Positions 9,335 to 19,229 of a stretch of DNA of 64,000 nt are shown here, in pieces; position 1 is the first letter of the stretch; every line of letters starts with the position of its first letter. Source of the DNA: Ichthyophis bannanicus (taxonomy: Eukaryota > Chordata > Amphibia > Gymnophiona > Ichthyophiidae); contig CM066033.1 of assembly GCA_033557465.1 (NCBI GenBank), positions 230,456,109-230,520,108 on the forward strand. Reading direction: 5' to 3'. The position numbers were made by a program, and so were the translations under genes. Below the pieces are notes generated by a model. The model saw nothing but the letters and a program-made list of their open reading frames with translations, did not search any database and was not told the DNA's origin.

Positions 9335-9540
9335 AGCGGTGACAGGAACACAACCTGCTGGCTCCGTGGAAAAGAAGAACTGAGGAGAGTTGGTTAGGAA
9401 AGGCGGGAAGGCAGCGCGCATGCGCTGTGGGAGGCTCCCAAAAGCTTTATTTCTGGGAAGCTGGGGAGCTTTCCCGCGCAGGCTCCGTCGGTACCGACGT
9501 ACCCATATGTGAGGACTCATTCCTGCTTGTTCCTGGAGAT
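9335..9540. repeat. Right terminal repeat of DIRS element 2
   Basis: Same block order as the element 1 terminus: GCGGTGACAGGAACA, GGCGGGAAGGCAGCGCGC, CTCCGTCGGTACCGACGTACCC, CATTCCTGCTTGTTCCTGGAGAT. It ends at 9540, and unrelated sequence follows. Confidence 0.87.
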
Positions 9541-9855
9541 ATGATGCACTACTCTTTTGTCCCCAGACTCTGCACTCCTCCCAGTACCGGTATCCTAGCT
9601 GGCCCAGTTAGATACCCTTTACCTGGTACTGGTGTGCTTCGCGCTCAGCTCCAAAGTTGGGTCACCACGGGACCTACCGTCTTCGTCACGGACTTTCTCC
9701 GCTCCCACGAAGTGGTTTTCCTGTAGACTTGAAAATGTTCTGTCAGCTTCACGATTCTGGCGCATGCGTAGCCGAGGTCCAAAAAAAAAAATCCGTAGCA
9801 ACTACGCCACTCTGTCACACCTACTCATCCAGGCGGTAGCCTAGGAGCAGGTGAC
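9541..9855. other. Flank of DIRS element 2; nothing recognised
   Basis: No convincing ORF, repeat end or RNA gene. It includes some CGGTACTGG-like words and a short A-run at 9781-9790. It is presumably the DNA into which element 2 inserted. Confidence 0.4.
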
Positions 9856-11360
9856 CATGCCTGTCTTACTCTCTACAATTACTGTCCAAGATGGCCGCCA
9901 AGGAAGGCTGCTGGGTAATGTAGTTTTTAGAGCAAGGAGTATGACCACACGGTAAATAGGCAAAACAGAGAATTTTATTTCAGGGTTTCCCCTCCGCATT
10001 GAATTCAAAAACCTCAACTGAAATTGGATAAACTCTCCAATAAGGCAAACAAGAATGTGAAAACAGGTTGAACACAAAAATACAGGATTTCCTTTTAAAA
10101 CATCAGCTTTCACTTCCCGTGAGTAACAAGCTTCTAAAGCTCAATCTGTTCTCCAGATTAGCTTCTTGTTATTCACTTTCAAACAGGATTTTTACTTTGT
10201 ACAAGTTGGAAGACCAACACTTGTCATTCTTTTCAACAGCTTCCTTTCTCCAAGCCATGCACAGCACAAGTCCTTAAATGGCTTTCCTGATATAGTCTTT
10301 TACATAGGCAAAGAATCAACACCTATTCATGCTCTTGGCCAGACACAGAGAACACTGCATTTCTTCTATATCTGAACCATTAGGAACCTCTAGCAAATCT
10401 ATATCCATTTCAATTTCAGATTCACTGTGTCTATCTTGAATATCAGCTGACTGGTTATTCTCCTGCCTTATCAGCTCCTGCAATCTTAACAACAGCTGTT
10501 CCCTATGGTCTCCAGCCACAGGCTCTTGCAACGGAGTTTCTCTCCCTTTCAAGAAGTTAGCAAGCTCTGTTAGAGTGGAGGTTTGGCAGTCACTGGCATA
10601 AGTTTTAGGCTTAATAAAGGTTTGCTTTCCAGAGTTCAGGGGCACACAGCGTTTAGCACTGTCTCTTAATTCTTTAACAATGCCTTCAGCCTGGCTTTGG
10701 TTAGGAATTAAAGAAAAGACATTTTCATTACCTTCAAGGTTTAAATGCTGTCTTGAACTACTTCCCCACCTGGAAACACTCCTTTGTCCTGGAAACTGTT
10801 GCCTGCCCCGGGTTCCAGACACCCTTTGTTTCTCCTTTACTCTTGCATGTGAATCAGCCAGGTCTCTTCCTGAAGCTCCTCTTTTCAATGGAACTAAAGT
10901 ACCTGCTTCAAAACCCAGCAAGTTTCTGATTCCAGACTTGTTCCCTTCAGAATCAGCTCCTCTTACTTGAACTGCTTCTGGAACTCCACGGACTCCAAAC
11001 ACTGCCTGCTCATCTTGCTCCTGCTTCGTTTCTGTTCCTCTCTACTGCGTTTCTCTCTGCTGCACTTCTGTTTGTTCTAAAACTGAAACACTTTTAAACA
11101 GCTGCCTTTCAGGCACCACGCCTTTCTTCCTGCCCATGTGCAGCTCATCAGAGCTCAACCTAGCCCTGACATCACTAGGTGGGCGGGGCTTAGCACTCTG
11201 AATACTCTGCCCTGGAGGCTTGTGGTTTCTATGGGAACTGCTTTTCTCTCTAGATTTAAAGGAACAGGGCTCCTCTCCCTGCCATTCCATTTCCTCTGCA
11301 GCGTCCTCCTCACCACAGTACTTAGTACGTGGAAGTTTTGAGCGGGTTTGTCGGTGGGCA
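9856..11360 (-). other. Unclassified repeat-like unit, minus orientation
   Basis: About 1.5 kb. Read on the minus strand it starts with GC-rich promoter-like sequence (GGGCGGGGCTTAG region at 11182-11195), runs through a 228-codon ORF, and ends in a short AATAAAATTC-like signal and an AACTACATTACCCAGCAGCC word near 9905-9930. I found no terminal repeats or target duplication that would define it as an LTR or DNA element. It could be a repeat or a remnant of a processed transcript. Confidence 0.3.
10316..11002 (-). CDS. Hypothetical 228-codon ORF, family not recognised
   Basis: A polar, Ser/Glu/Gln-rich product with no catalytic or zinc motif that I recognise. The C-terminal half has a possible short helix (LLLRLQELIRQENN) and an acidic stretch (ESEIEMDIDLLEVPNGSDIEE). 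No frameshift is visible. A second open stretch lies just upstream on the same strand (11361-11042). The unit may be the gag-like or leader part of an unclassified retroelement, or a chance ORF in GC-richer DNA. I assign no function. Confidence 0.25.
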   Translation of the reverse strand: MFGVRGVPEAVQVRGADSEGNKSGIRNLLGFEAGTLVPLKRGASGRDLADSHARVKEKQRVSGTRGRQQFPGQRSVSRWGSSSRQHLNLEGNENVFSLIPNQSQAEGIVKELRDSAKRCVPLNSGKQTFIKPKTYASDCQTSTLTELANFLKGRETPLQEPVAGDHREQLLLRLQELIRQENNQSADIQDRHSESEIEMDIDLLEVPNGSDIEEMQCSLCLAKSMNRC

Positions 11361-11621
11361 TGGTCTGGGTATAGCCTGCATGGGATTAAAATCTACATGT
11401 GTATTCCCCATTTCATATAAGGAATGTATGATTTTCTGCACACTGGGACTTACACCTACTCCCTGATATGTGTAAGTTCTTAAAAAGTGTATGTTTTGGC
11501 CAGTCCTTTATGGAAGTGGTTAAGATGGTTATCCTCTTTAATTCCCCCTCTAGTTTACTTCCCCCTATAAATTAAAATAAGACAACATCCTCTGTAGTTA
11601 ACTAGCAGCATTGACATGTCT

Positions 11622-11933
11622 AAGGGGGCCATATACTAAAGCCTGTTAGCTGGTTAACATGCATTTTAATGCGTTGCAACTGTTGGCCAGGAAAATTAAT
11701 GTGGGAGCATGTCAGCCACTGCACGCTACATCGAATATTAACTGGTAATCACGGGCTAGGGTGAGGAATGGGCAGATGTGGGCATGGAGAGTGCATTACC
11801 CCTGATTTCAGGGCTACTGCCACATACTTGGCGGCAAATTTTGGATAGGAAGCAAAATGTTTAAATGTGTGTTTGTAATGCATGTTAAGTGCAAACCCTT
11901 GGTGGACTTTAGTAAAAGGGCCCTTAAGTCTAA
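11622..11933. mobile_element. MITE-like element with imperfect inverted ends
   Basis: The left end AAGGGGGCCATATACTAAAG and the right end CTTTAGTAAAAGGGCCCTTAAG are imperfect inverted repeats about 300 bp apart. The interior is non-coding. A related fragment is at 58010-58088, and a similar MITE with diverged ends is at 49805-49936. It is a non-autonomous DNA transposon; the superfamily is not settled. Confidence 0.55.
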
Positions 11934-14699
11934 GAAATATCTAATATTGGACATGTAAGTGCTGACATTCACACGTGCAAATTGTGGAATGCCAGTATTT
12001 ACACATGTGTAAGCTGACAGGTCTCCACTATTTATTTTTCCCTGCATGTAAATTTGTAAAATGGCTCCTCCCGCAGCACCTGGATATAAATTCATGGGAT
12101 TTCCTGCACTTCTTTCTATGTATTTTAGAAACATCTCCATGTTTAGCAGAGCCATTTCTAAAATACCATCAGAATTGAATACATCCCGACTTTGGCATCT
12201 CCATTCTGTGCTCCGTAGCTTCAGATGTCTTTATATAATAGGCACCTTCCTGCTCTATTAACCTAGCTGTCCTGTTATAAAATTACCCCCTACTGGTCCA
12301 TACTGACTTGGATTTAATTGGCATACCAGCATGGCTGTGGATGTAAAAGCAAGGGAGCATGCAGCCGCAAAACAAAAACTCTGGGGGTATGTTTACTAAA
12401 GTGCAGTAAGCTTCTGTAGCTAACACCTGTCAATAGTGCAGATAGCGCTGGGTTAGCTGCAAAAGCTATGCTTTATCTGCTGGGGGCATGCACTGCATTT
12501 CCCCAGCAGATAATGTTGCAAAATTGCAGGGATCGTGGGATAGCAGTAATGGAAATGTAGCTAACGCCACCCACTGAGGTGGCATTAGTTTCACCCCACA
12601 ATGTCTGCCAAATGTTGATGCTCACAGTAATCGCAGGTTCTGCCCTATCTGCATTTGGCCCATTTTAACACAGGAAAAGCGCACTTTAACTCATTTTTCA
12701 GGCCAACATTTTAATTTGGCACACTAAGGCTAGGTTTACTAAAGTGTGCTACTGTCATGAACATATTAGCCACAGGTCCCATTTTATACAATGGGATTAT
12801 TTACTTAAAATTTTGTAGTGAAATGTATACTACAATATTTATTTCTATACAGTATTGATACCAAGTGTTCTGCATCTTAGGGGTTTTGGCCTAGCTACAG
12901 AGTATAAATCAAATATTAGTAAATACGATTAATAAAGGTTTAACATTATCTGACAGATAAATGAAAATAGATGGAACAGGACTATCGAGGCGTTGGCAAA
13001 TCATTAAAAGAAAGCAAAGGTTTAGATTAAAATATGTAGCACATGCCTTTCTGTTCGCTGTTTTCTATGACAGCTCTATATCACAATAAATGTCAGATGT
13101 TTTGGTTTTTGGAGGTTTGTTGCCCGACAGGGGCTTCTCTGCCATGTGCACATACTGGTAATATTAAGGGTTGAATTTACTAAAGTGCAGCAGTAATATT
13201 AATGTGCAGTAAAGGAGATCTCATCTAGGATAACAGTTTATAACATGCAAATAAAATTAGCCTATTCCTAACAGCCAAGGCTGGTGCAAGGATATGAGAT
13301 GCCCTGGGCGAGACATCAATCTTGCTGCTCCTCCTGCTTCCGCCCCCAACCCTCACTGCCACACCTCTCCGGAACCTGCAGCAGTGGCAATGCCATTTAA
13401 ATAGCAAGGAAGCACTTACTCAAATTCTGTAGCACTGCATTCCTGTTCCTTCTCTTAATGATCTGTCACTTCCACCCCCTCCCATGCCTGCAACAATGCA
13501 TTAGAGATGGGCATGGTCACAAAAGTTTGGTTTGTGCTTATTTAAAAATGATTTTTTCACTAATTTTAGCCATTTTTTCATGTTTGCTTCACATATTCGT
13601 TCTTTGGGTAGTGGGTGTCCCAGGAGCCTTAGTGCTCTAGGCAGCCACCTGGTTCATCTATCTGGTCGTGCCTGCCCTGATAACAACAGCCGGCAAAGAC
13701 ACAATAATTAATCTGTTTATATTTATACATACAAGCTAACTCTTAATATATCCAAACACCACAAAAGTGCATACTTCAGTGAGGAAATTCTTCAATCTGG
13801 TATCCATGACAAAGATTTTTAGAGGCCTTTTCCAAATTTTTCAGTCAATGGAAAGAAGCTTCATGCTTTCAGTAAAAAAGAGTCTGGAAAGGCCCCTTAA
13901 TGAAAGAAGTGCTACATGAAAACCCCCCACTCATTCTGTGTTTATGGCAAAAACCCCTTTGAAAACACAGATTATATTTAAATCACGAAACGTAAATGAA
14001 ATATTGGCATATTACTTTCTCAAGGCATGCAAATGTTACCGAAAAGAATTTTAATGCATTGCCCTCAATAACCTAAAAGATTATAGACTATCTAAACATG
14101 AGCATATTAAGAAATTCTTTGTATCAATACAGCATGCAGAACGCAAGCATGGATAATGCAACGCTGAGAATGTTTATTTACTCTGGCTATATGAACTTCT
14201 ATATTCTCATATGCCATTCTACTTTATATGGAAGATGATGTTACTGTAGTTAATTTATTCCGAATCTTTCTAAAAACGTGACCAGCTAAAAATTGGCATA
14301 TGGAGAGCTATGACTTCTATATAAGAAGCTGTTGCCCTGAAAAGAACTCCCTCTTCAACAACAACAAAAAAAGTTTTAAATAAATACACATTCCTAATTT
14401 AGCCTGCCAATAAAAAGTAAACATTGAATCTGGAGCGATACTGCTAACTAAATCTGCAACTACAGCAACCAAAGCAAACCGTGCAAAAATATATTCGCCA
14501 ACTACCGGTGTGGTCAGTTTGAAACTAAATTATGACCAGTGTTTTTCTGTTTAACAACAGAAAATGCAAAATGTTTTAACCCTTGAATTTCAAAAGGACT
14601 GAATGAACATTTTTGAGATGCCAAGTCTTGAAGAGTAACCCAGTCACAACACTATACAGAATCTCCCATGTAGAGGGTTGCAAGTAACTCCAGGGACCC
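11934..14699. other. Non-coding stretch with scattered MITE-like words
   Basis: AT-rich, with no supported ORF. TTTACTAAAGTG words recur at about 12393, 12735 and 13177, all in one orientation, as in the MITEs nearby. I could not define element borders. The rest (13200-14640) shows nothing recognisable. Confidence 0.4.
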
Positions 14700-14890
14700 A
14701 ACAGGTGGTTAGAGCTTCAAAGTCTCAATGCGTAGATGAGACGATGGCGCAAGGAAGAGGGTTTTGGATTTGTTAGGAACTAGGCAACATTCTAGGGAAG
14801 GGAAGGGCTTTTCCGAAAGGATGGGCTCCACCTTAACTGGGATGGACCTAGGCTGTTGGCATTAACCCTTAAAAAGGAGATAGAGCAGCT
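14700..14890 (+). mobile_element. Possible 5' fragment of the outer CR1-like LINE
   Basis: A short coding-like patch around GGATTTGTTAGGAACT...GGGAAGGGCTTTTCCGAAAGGATGGGCTCCACC, ending GAGATAGAGCAGC just before a T-run. I suspect this is the upstream part of the same LINE whose endonuclease resumes at 15509, because of its position and strand. This is inference; no overlap proves it. Confidence 0.3.
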
Positions 14891-15213
14891 TTTTTTCACT
14901 TTTCGAATATTTTATTGAAATAAAATCAAGAAAAAAACATACAGTACTAGCCCACATCAAGAGGGAATGTCACAGAGAAAAAGAACATAAACATTAAATT
15001 CATACAAAGACCATCAAAACAATTGAGATTTTTATATTATTCTTATACTCACTAAGCCAGTTTGCAAATACAGAAAGGAACTATTAATCTTTCTTACCCA
15101 GTATAAAGAACTTCAATTGAGCTGGGTCAAAAAACACATATTGATTCCCTTTAAACATTATCAGACATTTACATGGGTATTTAAGAAATAAGGCAGCACC
15201 TATGGCCAAGATT
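14891..15213 (-). mobile_element. L1-type ORF1 C-terminus plus 3' UTR, poly-A on minus strand (HAL1-like)
   Basis: On the minus strand a decayed peptide (QKQKKSFLALKAQSWP, then KGINMCFLTQLN) resembles the C-terminal part of L1/Tx1 ORF1 proteins. It is followed directly by a short 3' UTR with AATAAA and an A-tail (the T-run at 14893-14899). No ORF2 sequence lies between. This fits a half-L1 (ORF1-only) copy or an internally deleted L1. The ends are not exact and no target duplication was found. Confidence 0.35.
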
Positions 15214-15508
15214 GAGCCTTCAAGGCTAAGAAGGATTTCTTCTGTTTCTGAGTGACAGTAGAATCTCTATGGATAGAAATTCCATGTAATAAGGGGAAGG
15301 CAATGTATAGGAATTGCTTCCTGCCAGCTCCGCGGAAAATGAAGAATTGAGGAGGGAGAGCTGGAAAGGTGGGAAGGCAGCTACGCAGGCACAGTGGGAT
15401 GCTCCCAAAAGCTTTCCTACTGGATGCTGGGGAGCATTCCCGCACGAGCTCCGTCGGTACTGACATCACCCATATGTGAAGACTACATTCCTGCTTGTTC
15501 CTGGAGAT
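15214..15508. mobile_element. DIRS right-end fragment (solo terminus)
   Basis: The terminal repeat blocks are present: TTGCTTCCTGCCAGCTCCGCGG, GGTGGGAAGGCAG, GCTCCGTCGGTACTGACATCACCC and CATTCCTGCTTGTTCCTGGAGAT, ending at 15508 against LINE coding sequence. No DIRS genes or left end are next to it. Its TGACATCACCC variant is like element E (47839-47852), so it belongs to the older subfamily. Confidence 0.7.
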
Positions 15509-15831
15509 CAGAAGTTACAACACAATGATTTCAGTTACCCCGGTATCATACGACTGGGTCAATGTTACAGCAGGACATGCTAGAGAGATTAAATTTCTAG
15601 ATGAAATAAATGACTGCTTCTTGGAGCAGCTGGTTCATCAACTGACTCAAGAGGGGGAAGCTATTTTGGACCTAATCCTTAGTGGAACACAGGATCTGAT
15701 GCATAAGATAACAGTGTTAAGGCCACTTGGCAATAGTGATCATAGCACAATTACATTTGATTTAATAAATGGAGGGAGGATGGCAAGGACATCCACAGTA
15801 CTACCTTTTAACTTTCAAAAGAGAAACTTTG
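15509..15831 (+). pseudogene. Outer CR1-like ORF2, endonuclease C-terminal part
   Basis: It encodes a peptide ending in the typical last part of an APE-type LINE endonuclease: EGEAILDLILSGTQD, then LGNSDHSTITFDL, where SDH is the catalytic Asp-His. The upstream endonuclease is not next to it because a DIRS terminus abuts at 15508. Downstream it is cut by the L1 at 15832. It is a dead fragment of the outer LINE. Confidence 0.7.
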
Positions 15832-15892
15832 GAGGAAGTGACGTCATCGGTCTGGATGGAAGCTTGAACTGAGTGCTCCGGAGTTTGGCCCA

Positions 15893-16540
15893 GTGTTCGT
15901 CGAAAACCTTTCACCCAGACAGCTCATAAGAGCAAGGAGAGAGAGGCAAGCCTTGGCAGAAGGCAGGTGGAGAAGGATAACCAGGAGGAAGAAAGCTGCA
16001 GACCTCAGGGAGTTTGCATATGCTGGAGGGCATACGGACGGTTCGGAGCACAAGATGGCTGCTGCAAGCTCCGTGGGCGGAAAAACCTCAGAGCGGAGGG
16101 GAGGAAAGAGTGCGGAGACAGAAGCTGGAGAAATAGTGGTGCAGAAGGTGACCCGAGAGGAATTGAGAGCATGGTTTGAGGAACTTAAGGAAGAGTTGGC
16201 GGTGGTAAAATCGGAGGTGGGAGAAGTGTGTGGAGAGCTCAGAGAGGAAGTGGGGGAGCTGACACGCAAAATGCAGGAGCATGATCAACAACTTGAACAG
16301 CTGCAGACTCAGACTGTAATGGAGAGATCTCAAAGAGACTTTGAGCAGTGGAAGGAGCAACTTCTATATAAAACAGAGGACTTGGAGAATCGCACACGGA
16401 GACACAATTTAAGAATAAGGGGAATCCCGGAAGACCCCGAGTTCTGTGATAGCAGGAAAGTGGCAGAGGCAGTTTGCAAGGCAGTCTTGCAGGAGGAAGG
16501 CAGCATGGAGGAGGTGGCCATGGTAGCGCTGGATTGAGCA
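15893..16540 (+). pseudogene. L1 ORF1-like, C-terminally truncated (outer L1)
   Basis: About 215 codons. The N-terminus is basic and is followed by a long coiled coil (ELRAWFEELKEELAVVKSEVGEVCGELREEVGELTRKM...). Then comes the conserved RRM entry RRHNLRIRGIPED. L1 ORF1p forms trimers through such coils and coats the L1 RNA. The frame stops at about 16537; a few more homologous residues follow in another frame, then the sequence jumps to ORF2. The rest of the RRM and the C-terminal domain are missing. Confidence 0.72.
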
Positions 16541-16659
16541 CACAGGGCACTGGGCCCGAGCAGACCAAAAGGCCCAGAGACTTGGTAATCTGCTCTTTGC
16601 TCTAGTGATAGAGCTCCTTGCAGAAAGAGTAAGGACACAGTGATATTAAAGGGGTAATA

Positions 16660-17320
16660 ATGGGTTCATGGGAATCAAAGATAACGCTCTTTGTTGATGA
16701 TGTTATTTTTACGGTGAGGGATCCGTTGATCTCTTTGCTGGTTCTGATGAGTGAAATAGAACAGTATAGCGCAGTGGCTGGCTATAAAATAAATTGCAGT
16801 AAAACTGAGATTTTGGGTTTTAACCATAATGAGGAGTTGGCTACATGCTTGCGGGAGGGATTTTCGTTTAAATGGGTTAATAAATCACATAGATATCTAG
16901 GGATCCAAATGGGGAGTAATATCCAGCATTTATGGGAGTGGAATTATGCCCCACTGCTAAAAGAAGTGAAGAAGGACCTGCTGAAATGGAAGGGTTTATT
17001 TCTGTCTTGGCTAGGGAGAATAGCAGTTATAAAAATGAATATATTGCCGAGGTTTCTTTTCCTGTTTAGCTCACTCTCATGTAGGGTTCTGCGTACATAT
17101 TTGAAGCAAATCCAAAATCTGATATTGGGTTTTATATGGGCAGGGAGGGCTCTGAGGGTGTCCAGTTACACGATGTTTCTTAATAAGGAAGAAGGGGGTT
17201 TGGGGATACCTAGGATGGAGAAATATTATATGGCAGCGCAACTTAGAACTTTGAAGAGCTGGCAGGGGTCGGGAGAGATACCCATGTGAGCACAATTGGA
17301 AGAGGGACAGAAAGGATGTA
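16660..17320 (+). pseudogene. L1 ORF2 fragment, RT palm and thumb (outer L1, before Tc1)
   Basis: It starts inside the RT palm: KITLFVDDVIF, where FVDD stands in the place of the YADD catalytic box, then SGYKIN-type sequence (VAGYKINCSKTEILGFN), RYLGIQM, and WLGRIAVIKMNILPRFLF. It ends EEGGLGIPRMEKYYMAAQLRTL shortly before the Tc1 target TA at 17319-17320. The fragment continues after the Tc1 at 29164. Endonuclease and RT fingers are absent. Confidence 0.75.
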
Positions 17321-17553
17321 CAGTAGTGGCCAAAAAATTAAGGCAGTTATCTTTTTCTACAATTTATTGTTAAATAATGTACTGTGGAGATGTCACACGT
17401 GCTTACTTATTTAATCAGCATGGCGATTAGTCACACCATGCGTCTGGCGTCCATTTTAGTTTACTTACACTCTATAGTAGGTTTCTTGGATGAAGTTTTG
17501 AATTTTTACAATTAGGAAAAGACTGAAAGTTACATGTAAAATATACAATCAAG

Positions 17554-17829
17554 ATGGCTAGAAAGTGCGATATTAATGACTTTGTAAAGGGACAAGTTGT
17601 CACACTCCATGCTGAAGGATATTTGCAATGTGCTATTGCAAAACATTTGTATATATCAAGGTGTGCAGTTCAGAATGTTCTGAAATCAGGTGGCTGTACA
17701 CGTCATTCGAAATGTGGGCGCAGACGGATAACTACTGGACGAGATGACCGATTCCTCAAAAGCATTATTACATCTAGTCCACATACTTCATCTCAACGTG
17801 TGGCTCAGTTAGCTAATGATCGAGGAATA
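17554..17829 (+). pseudogene. Tc1 transposase, N-terminal part (DNA-binding domain)
   Basis: Begins MARKCDINDFVKGQVV and contains a paired-type helix-turn-helix region (LHAEGYLQCAIAKHLYISRCAVQNVL), then a basic linker (RRRITTGRDDRFLKSI) and a second HTH start (TSSQRVAQLANDRGI). The frame is open to 17829, where DIRS element B begins. It continues in the same frame at 28280 with SARSVQRQL, so the DIRS insertion split one open reading frame. Confidence 0.85.
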
Positions 17830-18030
17830 AAGCACAGTTACTTACCTGTAACAGGTGATCTCTGGGAACAGCAGGAATAAGTCTTCACATATGGGTACGT
17901 CGGTACCGATGGAGCCTGCGCGGGAACGCTCCCCAGCGTCCAATCAGAAAGCTTTTGGGAGCATCCCTCAGCGCCTGCGTGCTGCCTTCCCGCCTGTCTC
18001 TCCTCAGTTGAGTTTTATAGCTGAGACAAA
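17830..18030. repeat. Left terminal repeat of DIRS element B
   Basis: It starts with the palindrome-bearing ACTTACCTGTAACAGGTGATC, then AGTCTTCACATATGGGTACGTCGGTACCGA, GGAGCCTGCGCGGGAACGCTC and CTTCCCGCC, and ends near TTGAGTTTTATAGCTGAG. It is inverted relative to the right repeat at 28126-28279. Confidence 0.85.
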
Positions 18031-18093
18031 AAGAGAGAAAGAGGAAAGGAAGATAGATAGAGAGACACAACTCCTAGGGGAGGTGGGTGGGTT

Positions 18094-18190
18094 GTGAAGA
18101 CTTATTTCTGCTGTTCCCAGAGATCACCTGTTACAGGTAAGTAACTGTGCTATCTCCAGGAACAAGCAGGAATGAGTCTTCACATATGGG
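18094..18190. repeat. Internal complementary region (ICR) of DIRS element B
   Basis: 18094-18150 is the reverse complement of the left end (from GTGAAGACTT to GTAAGTAACTGTGC). 18151-18190 is the reverse complement of the right end (TATCTCCAGGAACAAGCAGG onward). In DIRS elements this region templates closure of the ends into a circle. Confidence 0.88.
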
Positions 18191-19080
18191 GACTCCCAAG
18201 CTAAGATGCCTGGAGCCCTAGCATGGTGAGGATTGGAACATGCTACACCTCATATGGCCAGGCATCCTGAGGATGGAGGGTAGGAGTTGAAAAGAGAGGA
18301 GCTCTAGGAAAAACAGCTAACCTAAGGACCACAGGTAAGGAGTCCTTGAATGTATGATAATTACCATGAAAAATATTGACATGAACAAACACAATATGGT
18401 CCTCACCTACTGGATTGCAGGAAGTAGAGAGGCTGATGGAGTCTACTGGAGATCCAGTAGAGGAATCTTCAAGGTGACTTCACTGAAGTGAAGGCGAAGG
18501 TCCAAATCTGGAATTGACAGGTGACCCAGGTGTCAACTGGGGTAGTACAAAAACGTCAGGTCTTTAGTGGAAGCTTTATGGAAAAAGCTGGGAACTCTTT
18601 TGGATACAGAGTTAGTAACATTTAGGAGCAAAAGAGGAAGACTGACTGATTTGGACAACTAGCCCAGTCCTGGAGGGAAGAAAGGGTATGGAAAAAAGCC
18701 CATATTCCCAAGGAGGACAAATGTCTGAAGGGCTGAAACTTCAGATCTACTGAAGATCCACCCTGTCTTTCCTATCTGTTGAGAGATAGGAATGATAGTG
18801 AAGCATGGAGCTTCAGGGTTACCCAAACGTAGGGTTAAAGTAGAAGCTGTCAGTACCACAGTAGTGGTTGTGTGCATAATACCCCAGACATACTGAGGGA
18901 CAGTATGAAGATATGCAATCCCACTGTCTGGAACCTATAGGAAGGTAAAACCTTTTATAAGCATAGACAGTTAGAGAGATAAGTATGTAGATACATATCT
19001 ACCTATAAGGAAGCATCTCGACAGATACACATATATATAGGGATATATATATATGTCTATAGTGAGATCTGGAGGGGCAT
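18191..19080 (-). other. Decayed pol-derived segment of element B (left part)
   Basis: Non-coding, with no ORF worth calling. It is collinear with 30491-31470 in element C (for example GGGACTCCCAAGCTAAGATGCCTGGAG, and the TATATCT-rich end), so it belongs to the shared non-autonomous backbone. Confidence 0.6.
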
Positions 19081-19229
19081 AAGATATGCACACGCGGGGG
19101 GCGGAGCTTGCCGCGAAGTGTGATGGCCGCCTAAGAAGCTAGCTCCTGCACCGCATTACAGAATCCGCCCTTTCTTCCCGGTTAATTCGGTGGGTCAACG
19201 CTATTAATTAGGTCTCTGTGTATTAGAGG

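Larger units (their letters stand above)
4737..9540 (-). mobile_element. DIRS retrotransposon, element 2 (older, interrupted by element 1)
   Basis: It has the same layout as element 1: right terminal repeat (to 9540), gag, RT/RNase H/MT-like, YR. Its YR stops being homologous at 4737, exactly where element 1 ends. Its remaining YR, left terminus and internal complementary region should therefore lie to the left of element 1, outside the window. Gag has a stop and two frameshifts, RT has a small deletion and YR has lost a catalytic residue, so the copy is probably dead. Confidence 0.9.

Noticed and set aside
10166..10375. Small plus-strand ORFs of 60-70 codons in 9600-14000
   Set aside because: Lengths are within chance for this composition, and no start context or homology is evident.
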